From: Salimicrobium halophilum
GTDB taxonomy: Bacteria > Bacillota > Bacilli > Bacillales > Halobacillaceae
Assembly: GCF_900100295.1 (NCBI RefSeq)
Contig: NZ_FNEV01000002.1
Span: forward strand, 186,001 to 250,000
Direction of reading: 5' to 3'
DNA: 64,000 bases
Shown here piece after piece: positions 48,986 through 57,438 of this stretch. The notes beneath the pieces are model-generated. The model made no database searches. It worked only from the letters and a program-made list of their open reading frames with translations, and was not told the DNA's origin. Position 1 is the first letter of the stretch; the number at the start of each line of letters is the position of its first letter. The translations under genes and the position numbers were made by a program.

Positions 48986-49507
48986 ATGCAGATCAGACGT
49001 GCGATTACAGAGGACGCTTACGGAGTTGCGAAAGTTCAGGTGGATACGTGGGAATCGACGTACAAAGGGATTGTACCTGAAGCATACCTGGAAGAAATGA
49101 CGTACGAGAACCGGGAAGAGAAGTGGCGTTATATTATCGAAAAAGGGATGGTGTTCATCGCGGAGAACGATTCAGGTGAAATTGTAGGATTCTCGAGCGG
49201 CGGTCCCGAACGTTCGGAGGAACTGGACGACTACGACGCCGAACTATACGCCATTTACATAAGAAAAGAAGACCAGCGGAAAGGCATAGGTCGAAAGCTT
49301 GTTACTCCGGTGGTTCAGGAGTTGCTGGAGCGTGGAATGACGTCGATGGTTGTTGCCGTTCTTTCGGAGAATCCCTTCCGTCACTTTTACGAAGCGCTCG
49401 GGGCGAAAAGGATCGACCGGATGAAAGTCGATATCAGCGGCAAAGTGCTCGATGAATGGATTTATGGATGGGCTGATTTGCGCAGTCTTTTGAGGGAGGG
49501 GAATTGA
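48986..49507 (+). CDS. GNAT N-acetyltransferase, RimI-like
   Basis: The 173-residue protein reads QIRRAITEDAYGVAKVQVDT at its N-terminus, then AELYAIYIRKEDQRKGIGRK (strand 4 and acetyl-CoA loop) and a C-terminal NPFRHFYEALGAKRI. It starts at ATG 48986 behind GAGGAGGAG. The next acetyltransferase gene begins on the base after its stop, so the two are coupled. The substrate is unknown. Confidence 0.9.
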   Translation: MQIRRAITEDAYGVAKVQVDTWESTYKGIVPEAYLEEMTYENREEKWRYIIEKGMVFIAENDSGEIVGFSSGGPERSEELDDYDAELYAIYIRKEDQRKGIGRKLVTPVVQELLERGMTSMVVAVLSENPFRHFYEALGAKRIDRMKVDISGKVLDEWIYGWADLRSLLREGN

Positions 49508-49966
49508 ATGGACGTCAGAGAAATGACGGTAGAAGAATTTGAGGCATATCGCACGAGAGCGGTAGCGGAATATGCCGAAGAACACGTGAAGGCGGGGGAC
49601 TGGGAAGGAGAAGGTGCTCCGGAGAAAGCGGATGAAGAGTTCCGCTCCCTGTTGCCGAATGGAGTACATACAGAGAATCATCACCTGTTTTCCATCTCCG
49701 AGGGAGAGACGGTCATCGGGATGTTCTGGCTTGCGGTGGTAGACAAGGAGAAGGGTTGGATCTACGACATCAAATTGGACGAGTCGGCACGTGGAAAAGG
49801 GTACGGAAAAGAGACGATGTCAGAAATCGATCGTCTCGGCAAAGACCTGGGACTTCGTACGATCCGACTTCACGTCTTCGGTCATAATCATATAGCCAGA
49901 CAGTTATATGAAAAGACGGGATACAGGGAAACGAACGTCATCATGGAAAAAGAGTTGAGCGATTAA
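49508..49966 (+). CDS. GNAT N-acetyltransferase
   Basis: The 152-residue protein is a second, different acetyltransferase: VREMTVEEFEAYRTRAVAEY at the N-terminus, WIYDIKLDESARGKGYGKE and FGHNHIARQLYEKTGY. It starts at the base after the preceding stop, behind GGGAGGGG. The gene pair 48986-49966 is one transcriptional unit, possibly continuing into the lipoprotein gene. Confidence 0.9.
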   Translation: MDVREMTVEEFEAYRTRAVAEYAEEHVKAGDWEGEGAPEKADEEFRSLLPNGVHTENHHLFSISEGETVIGMFWLAVVDKEKGWIYDIKLDESARGKGYGKETMSEIDRLGKDLGLRTIRLHVFGHNHIARQLYEKTGYRETNVIMEKELSD

Positions 49967-49968
49967 AA

Positions 49969-50481
49969 ATGAGATGGATTTCTCTAATATTACTGTTTTT
50001 CCTCTTAAGCGGTTGTGACCAAGAGGAGAAGGTGAAAATAACTCCACCCGTCCTTGATGACGGTACCACAATCATCACTGAACAATGGACGGAAACACAG
50101 GCCTTCCTTCTTTTTGAAAGAGAAGATGCTTATGGTGTCGCTCACTTCACAAAAGAGGAAAAGACATGGAGAGAGACCGGGCGTTCAAGCTTCGGAGGAG
50201 GGAAGGGTAAGGAACTCGTTTTCGGAGCTTCCAAGGTAGTAAAAGGAGAGTATGAACCTTTCGGCGATCCTTCCTATCTCACCGTTTCTGCAGGTCCGAT
50301 TAACAATGGAGATATTATGGAAGTTAGGACTGGAGAAGGAAAAGAAGCGGCCATTGTTTCATCCGGTGAGACCCGTTATTGGTATGTGATCGGTGAAGAA
50401 CCCGTACAGCAGGTCAACGGTTATGACAAGGAAGGGGAACGTCTTACTACTACTGTCGGTTATGTTGCAGAAGGCTTTTGA
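49969..50481 (+). CDS. Lipoprotein, unknown function
   Basis: ATG 49969 lies 3 bases after the acetyltransferase stop. The signal peptide MRWISLILLFFLLSGC ends in a lipobox (Cys16). The 155-residue exported part is beta-rich (ERTIITEQ-like strands, YLTVSAGPINNGDIMEV, YWYVIGEEPVQQV). It may bind a ligand or surface polymer. No family was recognised. Confidence 0.68.
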   Translation: MRWISLILLFFLLSGCDQEEKVKITPPVLDDGTTIITEQWTETQAFLLFEREDAYGVAHFTKEEKTWRETGRSSFGGGKGKELVFGASKVVKGEYEPFGDPSYLTVSAGPINNGDIMEVRTGEGKEAAIVSSGETRYWYVIGEEPVQQVNGYDKEGERLTTTVGYVAEGF

Positions 50482-50573
50482 ATATAGAATGAGATGGTAG
50501 GGAGGGAAAAAGGAAGGAATAAAGGAAATATAGCGAAAATAAGCTGGTAGAAACGGACAAGGGTTTGATTTCG

Positions 50574-50930
50574 ATGAACGAAAGGCGAGTCCGCTACCAT
50601 CGCATGACGCGTTTATTTGTATCGTTGTTTCTCTTTTACACGAATGTGATCGTCATGTTTGCGCTTATTTATATTCTGCTGGATGCCTCAGGAGTCGGAC
50701 CGGTCGTCGATCACTATCGAGACCGGGAGCTCGAGCAGGCAGAGTGGCCGGGACGTATCGGCACTTCGCTGTATTTCAGCGTCATTACGCTTTTCTCTGT
50801 AGGATACGGAGACGTGACGCCCTTCGGCTGGTCGCGCATTGCGGCTATTATTGAAAGTGCATTCGGCTACATTCTCCCTGCGGTACTTATGTTTCCGTAC
50901 GTGGCGATGATGAAGGAAGACGAAGAGTAA
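50574..50930 (+). CDS. Two-helix potassium channel protein
   Basis: The 118-residue protein is a minimal K+ channel subunit: helix 1 at about 15-38, a pore loop with the selectivity filter SVGYGDVTP, and helix 2 at about 88-108. There is no regulatory RCK domain. ATG 50574 is preferred because AAGGG lies 10 bases upstream, whereas TTG 50565 is adjacent to it. It is convergent with the small membrane gene at 50932. Confidence 0.88.
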   Translation: MNERRVRYHRMTRLFVSLFLFYTNVIVMFALIYILLDASGVGPVVDHYRDRELEQAEWPGRIGTSLYFSVITLFSVGYGDVTPFGWSRIAAIIESAFGYILPAVLMFPYVAMMKEDEE

Positions 50931-50931
50931 A

Positions 50932-51153
50932 TCATTCTCTCGTCTTCTGCCGTACGAAACTTATAACAAAAATAATGATACCGAAGATGGCCAGGATCAG
51001 GTTCGGCAGGAAGGGCGCTGACTCGATCAACCCTGCTACATATAGTACTCCGAAAAAAGCTGTAAATATCAATCCCACACGTATTCCTCTCGATTCCGTC
51101 GGTAGCAGCGAGACGATAGCTACGACGACGAGAGCCGACAACAAACTCCACAT
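50932..51153 (-). CDS. Small three-helix membrane protein
   Basis: ATG 51153 follows AGGAGGTG. The 73-residue product has hydrophobic helices at about 2-17, 25-43 and 48-66 and a basic end (VRQKTRE). Its stop lies 1 base from the end of the convergent channel gene. No family was recognised. Confidence 0.6.
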   Translation of the reverse strand: MWSLLSALVVVAIVSLLPTESRGIRVGLIFTAFFGVLYVAGLIESAPFLPNLILAIFGIIIFVISFVRQKTRE

Positions 51154-51258
51154 ATGGACACCTCCTGTCTTTAAATCTTAAACGGTCGTTTCCTCTTTTT
51201 GCAACGGGAGAAAAGACCCGCATAACTACAGATGCTGAACCTTGGAAAGGATGCAGAT

Positions 51259-51780
51259 ATGATTACACTAAAACCCTTCACAAAAGAAGATTTCGATACA
51301 CTCATCCAATGGATCGATTCGCCTGAGTTCCTGATGCAGTGGGCAGGACCGAACTTCTCGTACCCCCTGACTTTTGAACAACTGGAGGAATATCTATCCG
51401 GAGCGAATCAGAGGGAAAGTACAACACTTATTTACACCGTGTGGGAGAAGGATAAACGCGTCGGACATATTTCGCTTGGACGAATCGACAGGGAGAATCG
51501 CGCCGCTCGTATCGGAAAAGTATTGATCGGAGAGACCGACGCTAAAGGAAGAGGTTTGTGCGTCGCTATGATCCGGGAAGTGTTGAAAATAGCGTTCGAT
51601 GAGCTGGAGCTGCACCGGGTCAGTCTCGGCGTTTTCGATTTCAACGAGCCGGCTATCCAATGCTATAAGAAAGCCGGGTTCCAGATCGAGGGACTGCTGC
51701 GGGATTACCGGAAGATAGAGGAGAAATACTGGAGTCTCTATGAAATGAGCATCCTGGCTGAAGAATGGACAGGAGGTTGA
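51259..51780 (+). CDS. GNAT acetyltransferase, RimJ/RimL type
   Basis: The 173-residue protein reads MITLKPFTKEDFDTLIQWID, then ARIGKVLIGETDAKGRGLCV and the C-terminal NEPAIQCYKKAGFQIEGLLR with SLYEMSILAEEW. It is a full-length relative of the remnant at 5744. The start is ATG 51259 behind GGAAAGGATG; the in-frame ATG at 51232 has no ribosome binding site. The gene is monocistronic. Confidence 0.9.
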   Translation: MITLKPFTKEDFDTLIQWIDSPEFLMQWAGPNFSYPLTFEQLEEYLSGANQRESTTLIYTVWEKDKRVGHISLGRIDRENRAARIGKVLIGETDAKGRGLCVAMIREVLKIAFDELELHRVSLGVFDFNEPAIQCYKKAGFQIEGLLRDYRKIEEKYWSLYEMSILAEEWTGG

Positions 51781-51810
51781 ATGTTGTAAATATTTCCTGT
51801 AGGCTTAAAA

Positions 51811-51839
51811 TTGACAGAATTATGGAAGCGGTTTTTATT
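51811..51839 (+). promoter_or_regulatory. SigA-like promoter before the GrpB-family gene
   Basis: A perfect TTGACA (51811-51816) precedes TTTATT (51834-51839) by 17 bases. The -10 element is weak. Confidence 0.4.
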
Positions 51840-51925
51840 GTCCGGAAAAATGAATGTCTGTACATAATCGTCAGTGAGAGAGGCATCATTTCGTAAGCCC
51901 TGATACATGGGAGGAAGGAGGACAT

Positions 51926-52444
51926 ATGAGACAAGTGGAAGTCGTCACGTATAAGGAAACGTGGCCGGAGGAGTTCGAATCAGAAGCCCTGAGAATTCAC
52001 GAAGCTCTTGATCAAATCCCCGTCTATATTCATCACATCGGAAGCACATCGGTGCCTGGTCTCTCCGCAAAGCCTGTCATCGACCTCATGCCAGTCGTTC
52101 CGAAGATAGACGAGGTCGATACGCATTCAGAAGGGATGCAGAAGCTCGGCTACGAGGCGATGGGGGCTTACGGAATCGAAGGGCGTCGTTTTTTCAGAAA
52201 AGGGGGCGACCGCCGCACGCATCATGTCCATGTGTTTGAATTGGACAGCCCTGCAGCTGAGAGACATCTGGCTTTCCGTGAGTACTTGAGAGCTCATCCG
52301 GATGTCGCCTCCGCCTATGGAACGTTGAAACGGAGTCTTGCTGAAACCTATCCGGAAGACATGGAATCCTACATTTCAGGAAAAGAAGAGTGGATCCGTA
52401 CAACCGAAGAGAGAGCGATCCGCTGGTACAGAGAGGAGCGGTAA
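51926..52444 (+). CDS. GrpB family (UPF0157) nucleotidyltransferase-like protein
   Basis: The 172-residue protein has the GrpB signature IHHIGSTSVPGLSAKPVIDL, a minimal nucleotidyltransferase-like motif (GST...D.D-type), then FFRKGGDRRTHHVHV and HLAFREYLRAHPDVA. The family is widespread and its activity is not settled. It starts at ATG 51926 behind GGAAGGAGG. It is followed 2 bases later by a lipoprotein gene, probably in the same transcript. Confidence 0.88.
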   Translation: MRQVEVVTYKETWPEEFESEALRIHEALDQIPVYIHHIGSTSVPGLSAKPVIDLMPVVPKIDEVDTHSEGMQKLGYEAMGAYGIEGRRFFRKGGDRRTHHVHVFELDSPAAERHLAFREYLRAHPDVASAYGTLKRSLAETYPEDMESYISGKEEWIRTTEERAIRWYREER

Positions 52445-52446
52445 GT

Positions 52447-52887
52447 ATGAGATACTTCCTTCTATTAGCGCTCTTGCTTCTGGGAGGTTGTCAGTCCGGG
52501 TTTGCAACGAGCGACTACGGTTCTCTTCCTCCTACCGAAAATGATGTCACGTTTCAGGCAGAATCGGAAATCAGTCCTTCGGAACAGGGAGTGCGCTTTT
52601 ATATCATCAATGCCGGCGAAGAGCCGGTTTTCTATGATATGGGATACGAAATTGAGATAGAAGTGGACGGCACATGGAAGGAGATCCCTTTCAAAGACAA
52701 GCCTTCGTTCCGGAAACGTGATCGGAAGGTGAATCCGGGAGAAAGCTTTGAGTCGGCAGTCTTACTCGAAGAACTGGAAGCAGCTTTTGAGGAAGGGATC
52801 TACCGGGTCATCGTGACGATGGCGATGGAACGGGATACGGAAAAAGAGTTCATGCTGGCTTCTGAATTCGAAGTGACGTCTTCCTAG
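52447..52887 (+). CDS. Lipoprotein with bacterial Ig-like domain
   Basis: ATG 52447 lies 2 bases after the GrpB-family stop and behind GAGGAGC. The signal peptide MRYFLLLALLLLGGC ends in a lipobox. The exported domain has the pattern of a bacterial Ig-like fold: VRFYIINAGEEPVFYDMGYE, then IEVDGTWKEIPF and YRVIVTMAMERDT. The longer frame from 52390 overlaps the preceding gene and is not credible. The role is unknown, probably envelope-associated. Confidence 0.72.
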   Translation: MRYFLLLALLLLGGCQSGFATSDYGSLPPTENDVTFQAESEISPSEQGVRFYIINAGEEPVFYDMGYEIEIEVDGTWKEIPFKDKPSFRKRDRKVNPGESFESAVLLEELEAAFEEGIYRVIVTMAMERDTEKEFMLASEFEVTSS

Positions 52888-52913
52888 AAGCCTCAGGAAA
52901 AGAGGAGAGTAAT

Positions 52914-53657
52914 GTGAAAAAGGTATTCGAGTATTTCCGTCTATTCACGATCGAGGCGGCTACCAATAAGATTGCGTTTTTCTGGACGCTTGTCCTGCCG
53001 CTTCTTTTCATGATTGTCAATTCGATGGACTGGTTCGGGAGTCCTCCGGATAACTACATATCTATTCTGGCTGCTTACTGGGCCTACCTGGTTCTCATCA
53101 CGTCTTTGAACGGTGTAGGGATGGGGCTATTGGTGTACAGGGATAACGGGTTCCTCAAAATGTTCTCTTTCCTATCAGGATCCCATCAGCCGGTCATTTT
53201 TGGGAAGATCATGGCGCAGTATGTCTTCATGGTCGTCAATATGATCGTGTTCACGATTGTCGTGTCGCTGCTGTTCCGCCTGGATCTCCTGATGGTGCTG
53301 GGAGTCGGAATGATGACGGCACTCTTCCTGAGTATTCCTCTCTTCTTCCTTTCGCTTATCGTCCCGATTCTTCCCGTGAAAGAAACGGCCATTGCGCCTC
53401 TGTTCTCGCTGATCATATTCGGCTTCATATTTTTCGCGCAAATCGATACCGGAAATGCGATGCTTGAGAATCTTCATTCCATTCTGAATCCCGCCGTATT
53501 CGTGAGAGACAGTACCATCGGTTTTTATCAGTTTCTATCTTCCGTAGAAATCTCCGTGTCCGTATGGCCCTTGCTAGTGGCGGCTGTGCTATACGTAGCG
53601 CTCGGGTTGTTTCTCATGAAAAATATCCGTCTGACCTCGGTGAAGAACCGGTCGTAG
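52914..53657 (+). CDS. ABC-2 type transporter permease
   Basis: The 247-residue protein has six hydrophobic helices with the usual ABC-2 arrangement, including VYRDNGFLKMFSFLSGS, the cytoplasmic coupling segment after helix 2. It starts at GTG 52914 behind AAGAGGAGAG. The ATPase gene follows 13 bases later, so the two form one exporter, separate from the one at 3.8-5.4 kb. The substrate is unknown. Confidence 0.85.
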   Translation: MKKVFEYFRLFTIEAATNKIAFFWTLVLPLLFMIVNSMDWFGSPPDNYISILAAYWAYLVLITSLNGVGMGLLVYRDNGFLKMFSFLSGSHQPVIFGKIMAQYVFMVVNMIVFTIVVSLLFRLDLLMVLGVGMMTALFLSIPLFFLSLIVPILPVKETAIAPLFSLIIFGFIFFAQIDTGNAMLENLHSILNPAVFVRDSTIGFYQFLSSVEISVSVWPLLVAAVLYVALGLFLMKNIRLTSVKNRS

Positions 53658-53670
53658 AAAGGGGAACGTC

Positions 53671-54378
53671 ATGCATCTTCAAAACGTTACGTATTCCTAC
53701 AGTAAAAATGAACTTCCGCTATTTCAGGGGCTATCCCTCACGTTCCGTCAGGGAAAGGTCAACGTCGTCCTCGGTGCGAACGGAGCAGGGAAGACGACTC
53801 TGTTCGATATGCTTGCCGGAGCTATGAAGCGGCCGGAAGGATTTCACGATATGTTCGATCAGAAAGAGATCTGCTATCAGTTGCAGGGCTTCGGCCTTCC
53901 GGATACCCTTCGCGGGAAGGATCTATTCCGACTGTTTCTGAACACGGATGACGATTCTCCATACGACAGTCCGGAACAGGCGCTTCATCTGGAGCTGACG
54001 GATGAAGAAAAGGAGCGGGTCCACCGACTCTGGAACAAAAAGACGGGCTTGATGTCTGTTGGAGAGAGACGCTGGATCATGATTACATCTGTTTGTCTCC
54101 TGAACCGTCGGCTGTATCTTTTTGATGAACCGACGTCCGGGCTTGATCCGGAAGCGAGGCATCACATCCTCCGCAAAATCGATCATTTGGCAACGGAAGA
54201 AAGGTATGTCGTCATGTCCACGCACATTCTTCACGAACTGAAGCATATGGATACGCATATCTTTTTTCTGCATAACGGGAAGCTTATGTTCGAAGGGAGT
54301 TACGAAGAGTACCTCCAACAGGCAGGGACGGATGATCCGGATATAGCATTTGAACAGATGAGGAAACAGACGTCCTGA
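53671..54378 (+). CDS. ABC transporter ATP-binding protein
   Basis: The 235-residue ATPase has Walker A GANGAGKTT (about 33-41), Walker B LYLFDEPTSGLDP and the switch histidine in STHILHE. The signature loop reads LMSVGERRW, an unusual variant of LSGGQ. It starts at ATG 53671 behind AAAGGGG. With 52914 and the small membrane protein at 54390 it forms a three-gene export unit. Confidence 0.9.
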   Translation: MHLQNVTYSYSKNELPLFQGLSLTFRQGKVNVVLGANGAGKTTLFDMLAGAMKRPEGFHDMFDQKEICYQLQGFGLPDTLRGKDLFRLFLNTDDDSPYDSPEQALHLELTDEEKERVHRLWNKKTGLMSVGERRWIMITSVCLLNRRLYLFDEPTSGLDPEARHHILRKIDHLATEERYVVMSTHILHELKHMDTHIFFLHNGKLMFEGSYEEYLQQAGTDDPDIAFEQMRKQTS

Positions 54379-54389
54379 GGAGGATTTGA

Positions 54390-54638
54390 ATGTCATTTTT
54401 AACGGATAGAGAGAGGAAAGAAGAGACCCTGCTTCTAATCTCAACCTTCGTGATTGTCCTTCTGACCGATGCTTCGTTCCTTTTTTATGTCGGAGCGATT
54501 CTCGTTTTCTTCATTCCTGTAGTACATAGGAAGGGGCAGCTTACGAAGAAGGAGTGGATGAGTAACTTCGTGTATGTATCAGCGCTTCTGTTTGCTATGT
54601 TCATTGTTAATGTTCTGATAGATAAGATCTTTGGTTGA
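54390..54638 (+). CDS. Small membrane protein of the second ABC unit
   Basis: ATG 54390 follows GAGGAGG. The 82-residue product has a charged start, then hydrophobic helices at about 14-45 and 58-80. It sits 12 bases after the ATPase gene and is probably co-transcribed. No family was recognised. Confidence 0.6.
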   Translation: MSFLTDRERKEETLLLISTFVIVLLTDASFLFYVGAILVFFIPVVHRKGQLTKKEWMSNFVYVSALLFAMFIVNVLIDKIFG

Positions 54639-54758
54639 AAACTTACAATACTTAAACCTCCCTTAGTTTCTATGATTTCATGGAAAAAATTGCTCGTTCA
54701 CGAATGAGAGATTGTGTGATAGCTTATTCGTTGAAACCAGCCAGGGAGGTATTTTTTT

Positions 54759-55325
54759 ATGTGGAAGAAAGGTAGTATTGTTGGTCTACTGATGATGTTG
54801 ATGATACCGATGACGGCTCATGCTGATAAAACGCACGTGGTTCAACCGGGGGAATCGTATTACACGATCGCTTCCCAATACGGGGTGAATACGCACCAGC
54901 TTCAAGCGATGAACAATGACTGGAATTCCTACCTTTCCATAGGAGAACGGGTAGAAGTTCCGGTGACCCTTAATAGCTATGAAAAAGATCTTCTCGCACG
55001 CCTCGTAGAAGCGGAAGCAAAGGGGGAGAGCTATGCAGGGAAAGTAGCCGTAGCGACTGTCGTGCTGAACCGTGTCTCCAGTGATATTTTCCCGGACACG
55101 CTCTATAATGTCGTGCACGACGGCCGACAGTTCTCCCCGGTGTTGAACGGAACAATCAATCAGCCGGCAGGAGCGGAATCCAAGCAAGCGGTAGAAGAAG
55201 CCCTTGGCTATCAGGGCTATGACAACGAGTCCCTCTATTTCTACAACCCGAATAAAGCGTATAGTGCTTATCTAGCGTCCAAAGAAGTGACCGTCGTGAT
55301 AGATAACCACGTGTTTTTGAGATAA
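54759..55325 (+). CDS. LysM cell-wall hydrolase, CwlJ/SleB type
   Basis: The 188-residue protein has a signal peptide (1-22, ending AHA) and one LysM peptidoglycan-binding repeat (about 25-68, HVVQPGESYYTIASQYGVNT). A Hydrolase_2 domain follows, with the conserved ARLVEAEAKGESYAGKVAVA, VVLNRVSSDIFPDT and QFSPVLNG motifs. This family includes SleB and CwlJ, the spore-cortex lytic enzymes. The LysM fusion suggests vegetative or spore-wall remodelling. It starts at ATG 54759 behind GGGAGG and is monocistronic. Confidence 0.92.
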   Translation: MWKKGSIVGLLMMLMIPMTAHADKTHVVQPGESYYTIASQYGVNTHQLQAMNNDWNSYLSIGERVEVPVTLNSYEKDLLARLVEAEAKGESYAGKVAVATVVLNRVSSDIFPDTLYNVVHDGRQFSPVLNGTINQPAGAESKQAVEEALGYQGYDNESLYFYNPNKAYSAYLASKEVTVVIDNHVFLR

Positions 55326-55328
55326 AAA

Positions 55329-55357
55329 AGTGCGGCCCGATTCTCTCGGGTCGCACT
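55329..55357. terminator. Bidirectional terminator between convergent genes
   Basis: AGTGCGGCCCGA (55329-55340) pairs with TCGGGTCGCACT (55346-55357) with one G-U pair. A-rich and T-rich flanks serve the hydrolase gene and the minus-strand channel gene. Confidence 0.85.
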
Positions 55358-55358
55358 A

Positions 55359-55769
55359 TTATTTTTCGCTCTCCTTCTTCTCTCTGTCCGTCACTGTTTT
55401 CACAAAGAACGCGGTCGGCATCAAAACCCCGATCATCGCTTCTAATATAGCGAAGAACCGCGTAGGCCCTACTGGCACCATATCCCCGTACCCGACGGAG
55501 ATAAGTGTTTCTCCACTGAAGTAGAGGAGGTCCAAGAATGTCGGCGTCACGTCTTTCATTCCGGAAAGGGTGAAGACGAGAATCGTCCCTTGCGTATTCA
55601 GGAAATAATATAAGAACGCGAAGCCGATCAGAACGCCCGTCATCGACATCAGGAGCTTAAGGAAGAAACGTGGATCGAAGGCTCCTTTTTCTTCCACGTC
55701 CTGACGGAAGAAGTAAATCGTATTACCAGCTATGAATCCAAGTGTAATGATAATGAGAAATGTTGTCAT
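55359..55769 (-). CDS. Potassium channel family protein
   Basis: The 136-residue protein has three hydrophobic segments (about 2-19, 35-60 and 105-125) and the pore filter ISVGYGDMVP between the last two. It is larger than the channel at 50574 but also lacks an RCK domain. It starts at ATG 55769 with GGAGCG upstream. It is divergent from the K+/H+ type antiporter gene, suggesting a shared ion-homeostasis role. Confidence 0.88.
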   Translation of the reverse strand: MTTFLIIITLGFIAGNTIYFFRQDVEEKGAFDPRFFLKLLMSMTGVLIGFAFLYYFLNTQGTILVFTLSGMKDVTPTFLDLLYFSGETLISVGYGDMVPVGPTRFFAILEAMIGVLMPTAFFVKTVTDREKKESEK

Positions 55770-55923
55770 GGTTACGCTCCTTCTCTTTCAATTCTTTCAT
55801 CCTCTTATGTAACCCTTCATGAAGCTCACGAAACGAATTTTTGATTTCCTTTTTCTTTTCCTATAACCTTAATATAGTGACTACTATTTACATAATCTAA
55901 GAAAAGGAGACTTCCAATCATCC

Positions 55924-57435
55924 ATGTTTCTTGATGCGTTCGGTACAAACGGATTTCTACTATTATCCGCATTTTTATTATTCAGTGGCGTCATCGTCGC
56001 TAAGTTCTCCAGCCGCTGGGGGATCCCCTCTCTGATCCTCTTCATTATGGTCGGAATGCTGATTGGGAGTGACGGACTCGGTTTCGTCTACTTCGATGAT
56101 GCAAAGACTGCTCAGATCATCGGGGTATTCGCGCTCGTTATCATCCTGTTCGAGGGTGGGCTGCATACAAAATGGGCGACGGTGAAATCCGTAGCCGGGC
56201 CTTCGCTATCCCTCGCGACATTCGGAGTGCTCATCACCTCGGTCCTTATAGGTTTAAGCGCCTATTACCTATTCAATTTCTCTCTACTTGAAGGCATGCT
56301 GCTCGGGGCGATTGTCGGTTCTACCGATGCTGCGGCCGTATTCGCCGCGCTGAAGGAGCGGAACATCAAAGCGAAAATGGGAGCGACCCTGGAGGCCGAA
56401 TCCGGGACGAACGATCCGATGGCCGTGTTCCTGACGTTATCCTTGATAGAACTGATTGTGGCCGAGCAGGGGACGATCTGGTCGATGATTCCGACATTTT
56501 TCCTGCAAATGGGGCTAGGTCTGGTGTTAGGACTCATCCTTGGGAAGACGGCTTCTCTTTCCATCAATAATATCAGGCTCGATTCGAGTGCGCTGTACCC
56601 GATCCTTTCTGTCGCTTTTGCTCTCATCACCTACAGCATCACGGCCTTTCTCGGAGGTAGCGGCTTTCTTGCGGTGTACGTTGCGGCTCTCGTAATCGGA
56701 AATAGCGAACTGACATACCGTTATTCGATTTTCCAATTCAACGAAGGGTTCGCCTGGATGGCGCAGATCCTCATGTTCATCATCCTCGGGCTCCTCGTAT
56801 TTCCCGGGCAATTATTCACGCCCGAGATTATGGGTAACGGGTTCTTGCTTGCCTTCATCCTTATTCTGATCGCCCGTCCGGCAGCTGTGTTTCTGTCGCT
56901 CATCAAGATGAATTACACGATCAAAGAGAAAATTTTCATCTCCTGGGCAGGTCTGAGAGGGGCAGTACCGATCGTGCTTGCGACTTTCCCGATTGTCGAA
57001 GGTCTTGATGCCAGTCGACTGATGTTCAATATCGTTTTCTTCATCGTCCTTACTTCGGCTCTCGTCCAGGGATCGACCATTTCCTACGTAGCTGCGAAGT
57101 TGGACCTCGTCGGGAAGAAAAAGGACGTTCCTCACCACTCGATTGAGCTCATTTCCATGGGGAAAGCCCAGGCGGAGATGATTCAATTCCAGACAAACAG
57201 GGAATCGGCTGTGGTCGGGAAAAAATTGCATGAAATCTCTTTCCCGAATCGAGCCAATGTAAGTGCGATCATCCGCAACAATCATGTCATCACCCCGTAT
57301 GGAGAAACGGAAATCAAAGCTGGTGACTTTCTTTATATCCTTGTGGAAGCATCCTATAAAGATAAACTGAAAAAAGTATTGGAACAACGTGTGGAGCGCC
57401 CGGAACCAGAGGGTCGTGAAAGCGAAGGGAGTTAG
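55924..57435 (+). CDS. CPA1 antiporter with RCK_C domain, K+/H+ (NhaP2/CvrA) type
   Basis: The 503-residue protein has 12 or 13 membrane helices with the CPA1 core EAESGTNDPMAVFLT (the ion-binding ND/DP aspartate) and GLRGAVPIVLAT. A C-terminal RCK_C domain at about 415-490 ends in KAGDFLYILVEASYK. This architecture is that of NhaP2/CvrA-type K+/H+ antiporters. Cation choice is inferred. ATG 55924 lies 13 bases after AAGGAG, a rather long spacing. The next gene begins 3 bases after its stop. Confidence 0.9.
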   Translation: MFLDAFGTNGFLLLSAFLLFSGVIVAKFSSRWGIPSLILFIMVGMLIGSDGLGFVYFDDAKTAQIIGVFALVIILFEGGLHTKWATVKSVAGPSLSLATFGVLITSVLIGLSAYYLFNFSLLEGMLLGAIVGSTDAAAVFAALKERNIKAKMGATLEAESGTNDPMAVFLTLSLIELIVAEQGTIWSMIPTFFLQMGLGLVLGLILGKTASLSINNIRLDSSALYPILSVAFALITYSITAFLGGSGFLAVYVAALVIGNSELTYRYSIFQFNEGFAWMAQILMFIILGLLVFPGQLFTPEIMGNGFLLAFILILIARPAAVFLSLIKMNYTIKEKIFISWAGLRGAVPIVLATFPIVEGLDASRLMFNIVFFIVLTSALVQGSTISYVAAKLDLVGKKKDVPHHSIELISMGKAQAEMIQFQTNRESAVVGKKLHEISFPNRANVSAIIRNNHVITPYGETEIKAGDFLYILVEASYKDKLKKVLEQRVERPEPEGRESEGS

Positions 57436-57438
57436 TGT

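Noticed and set aside
54691-54706. Palindrome CTCGTTC/GAATGAG before the LysM hydrolase gene
   Set aside because: The repeat is imperfect and lies in an AT-rich gap; neither a sporulation sigma promoter nor an operator could be defined around it.
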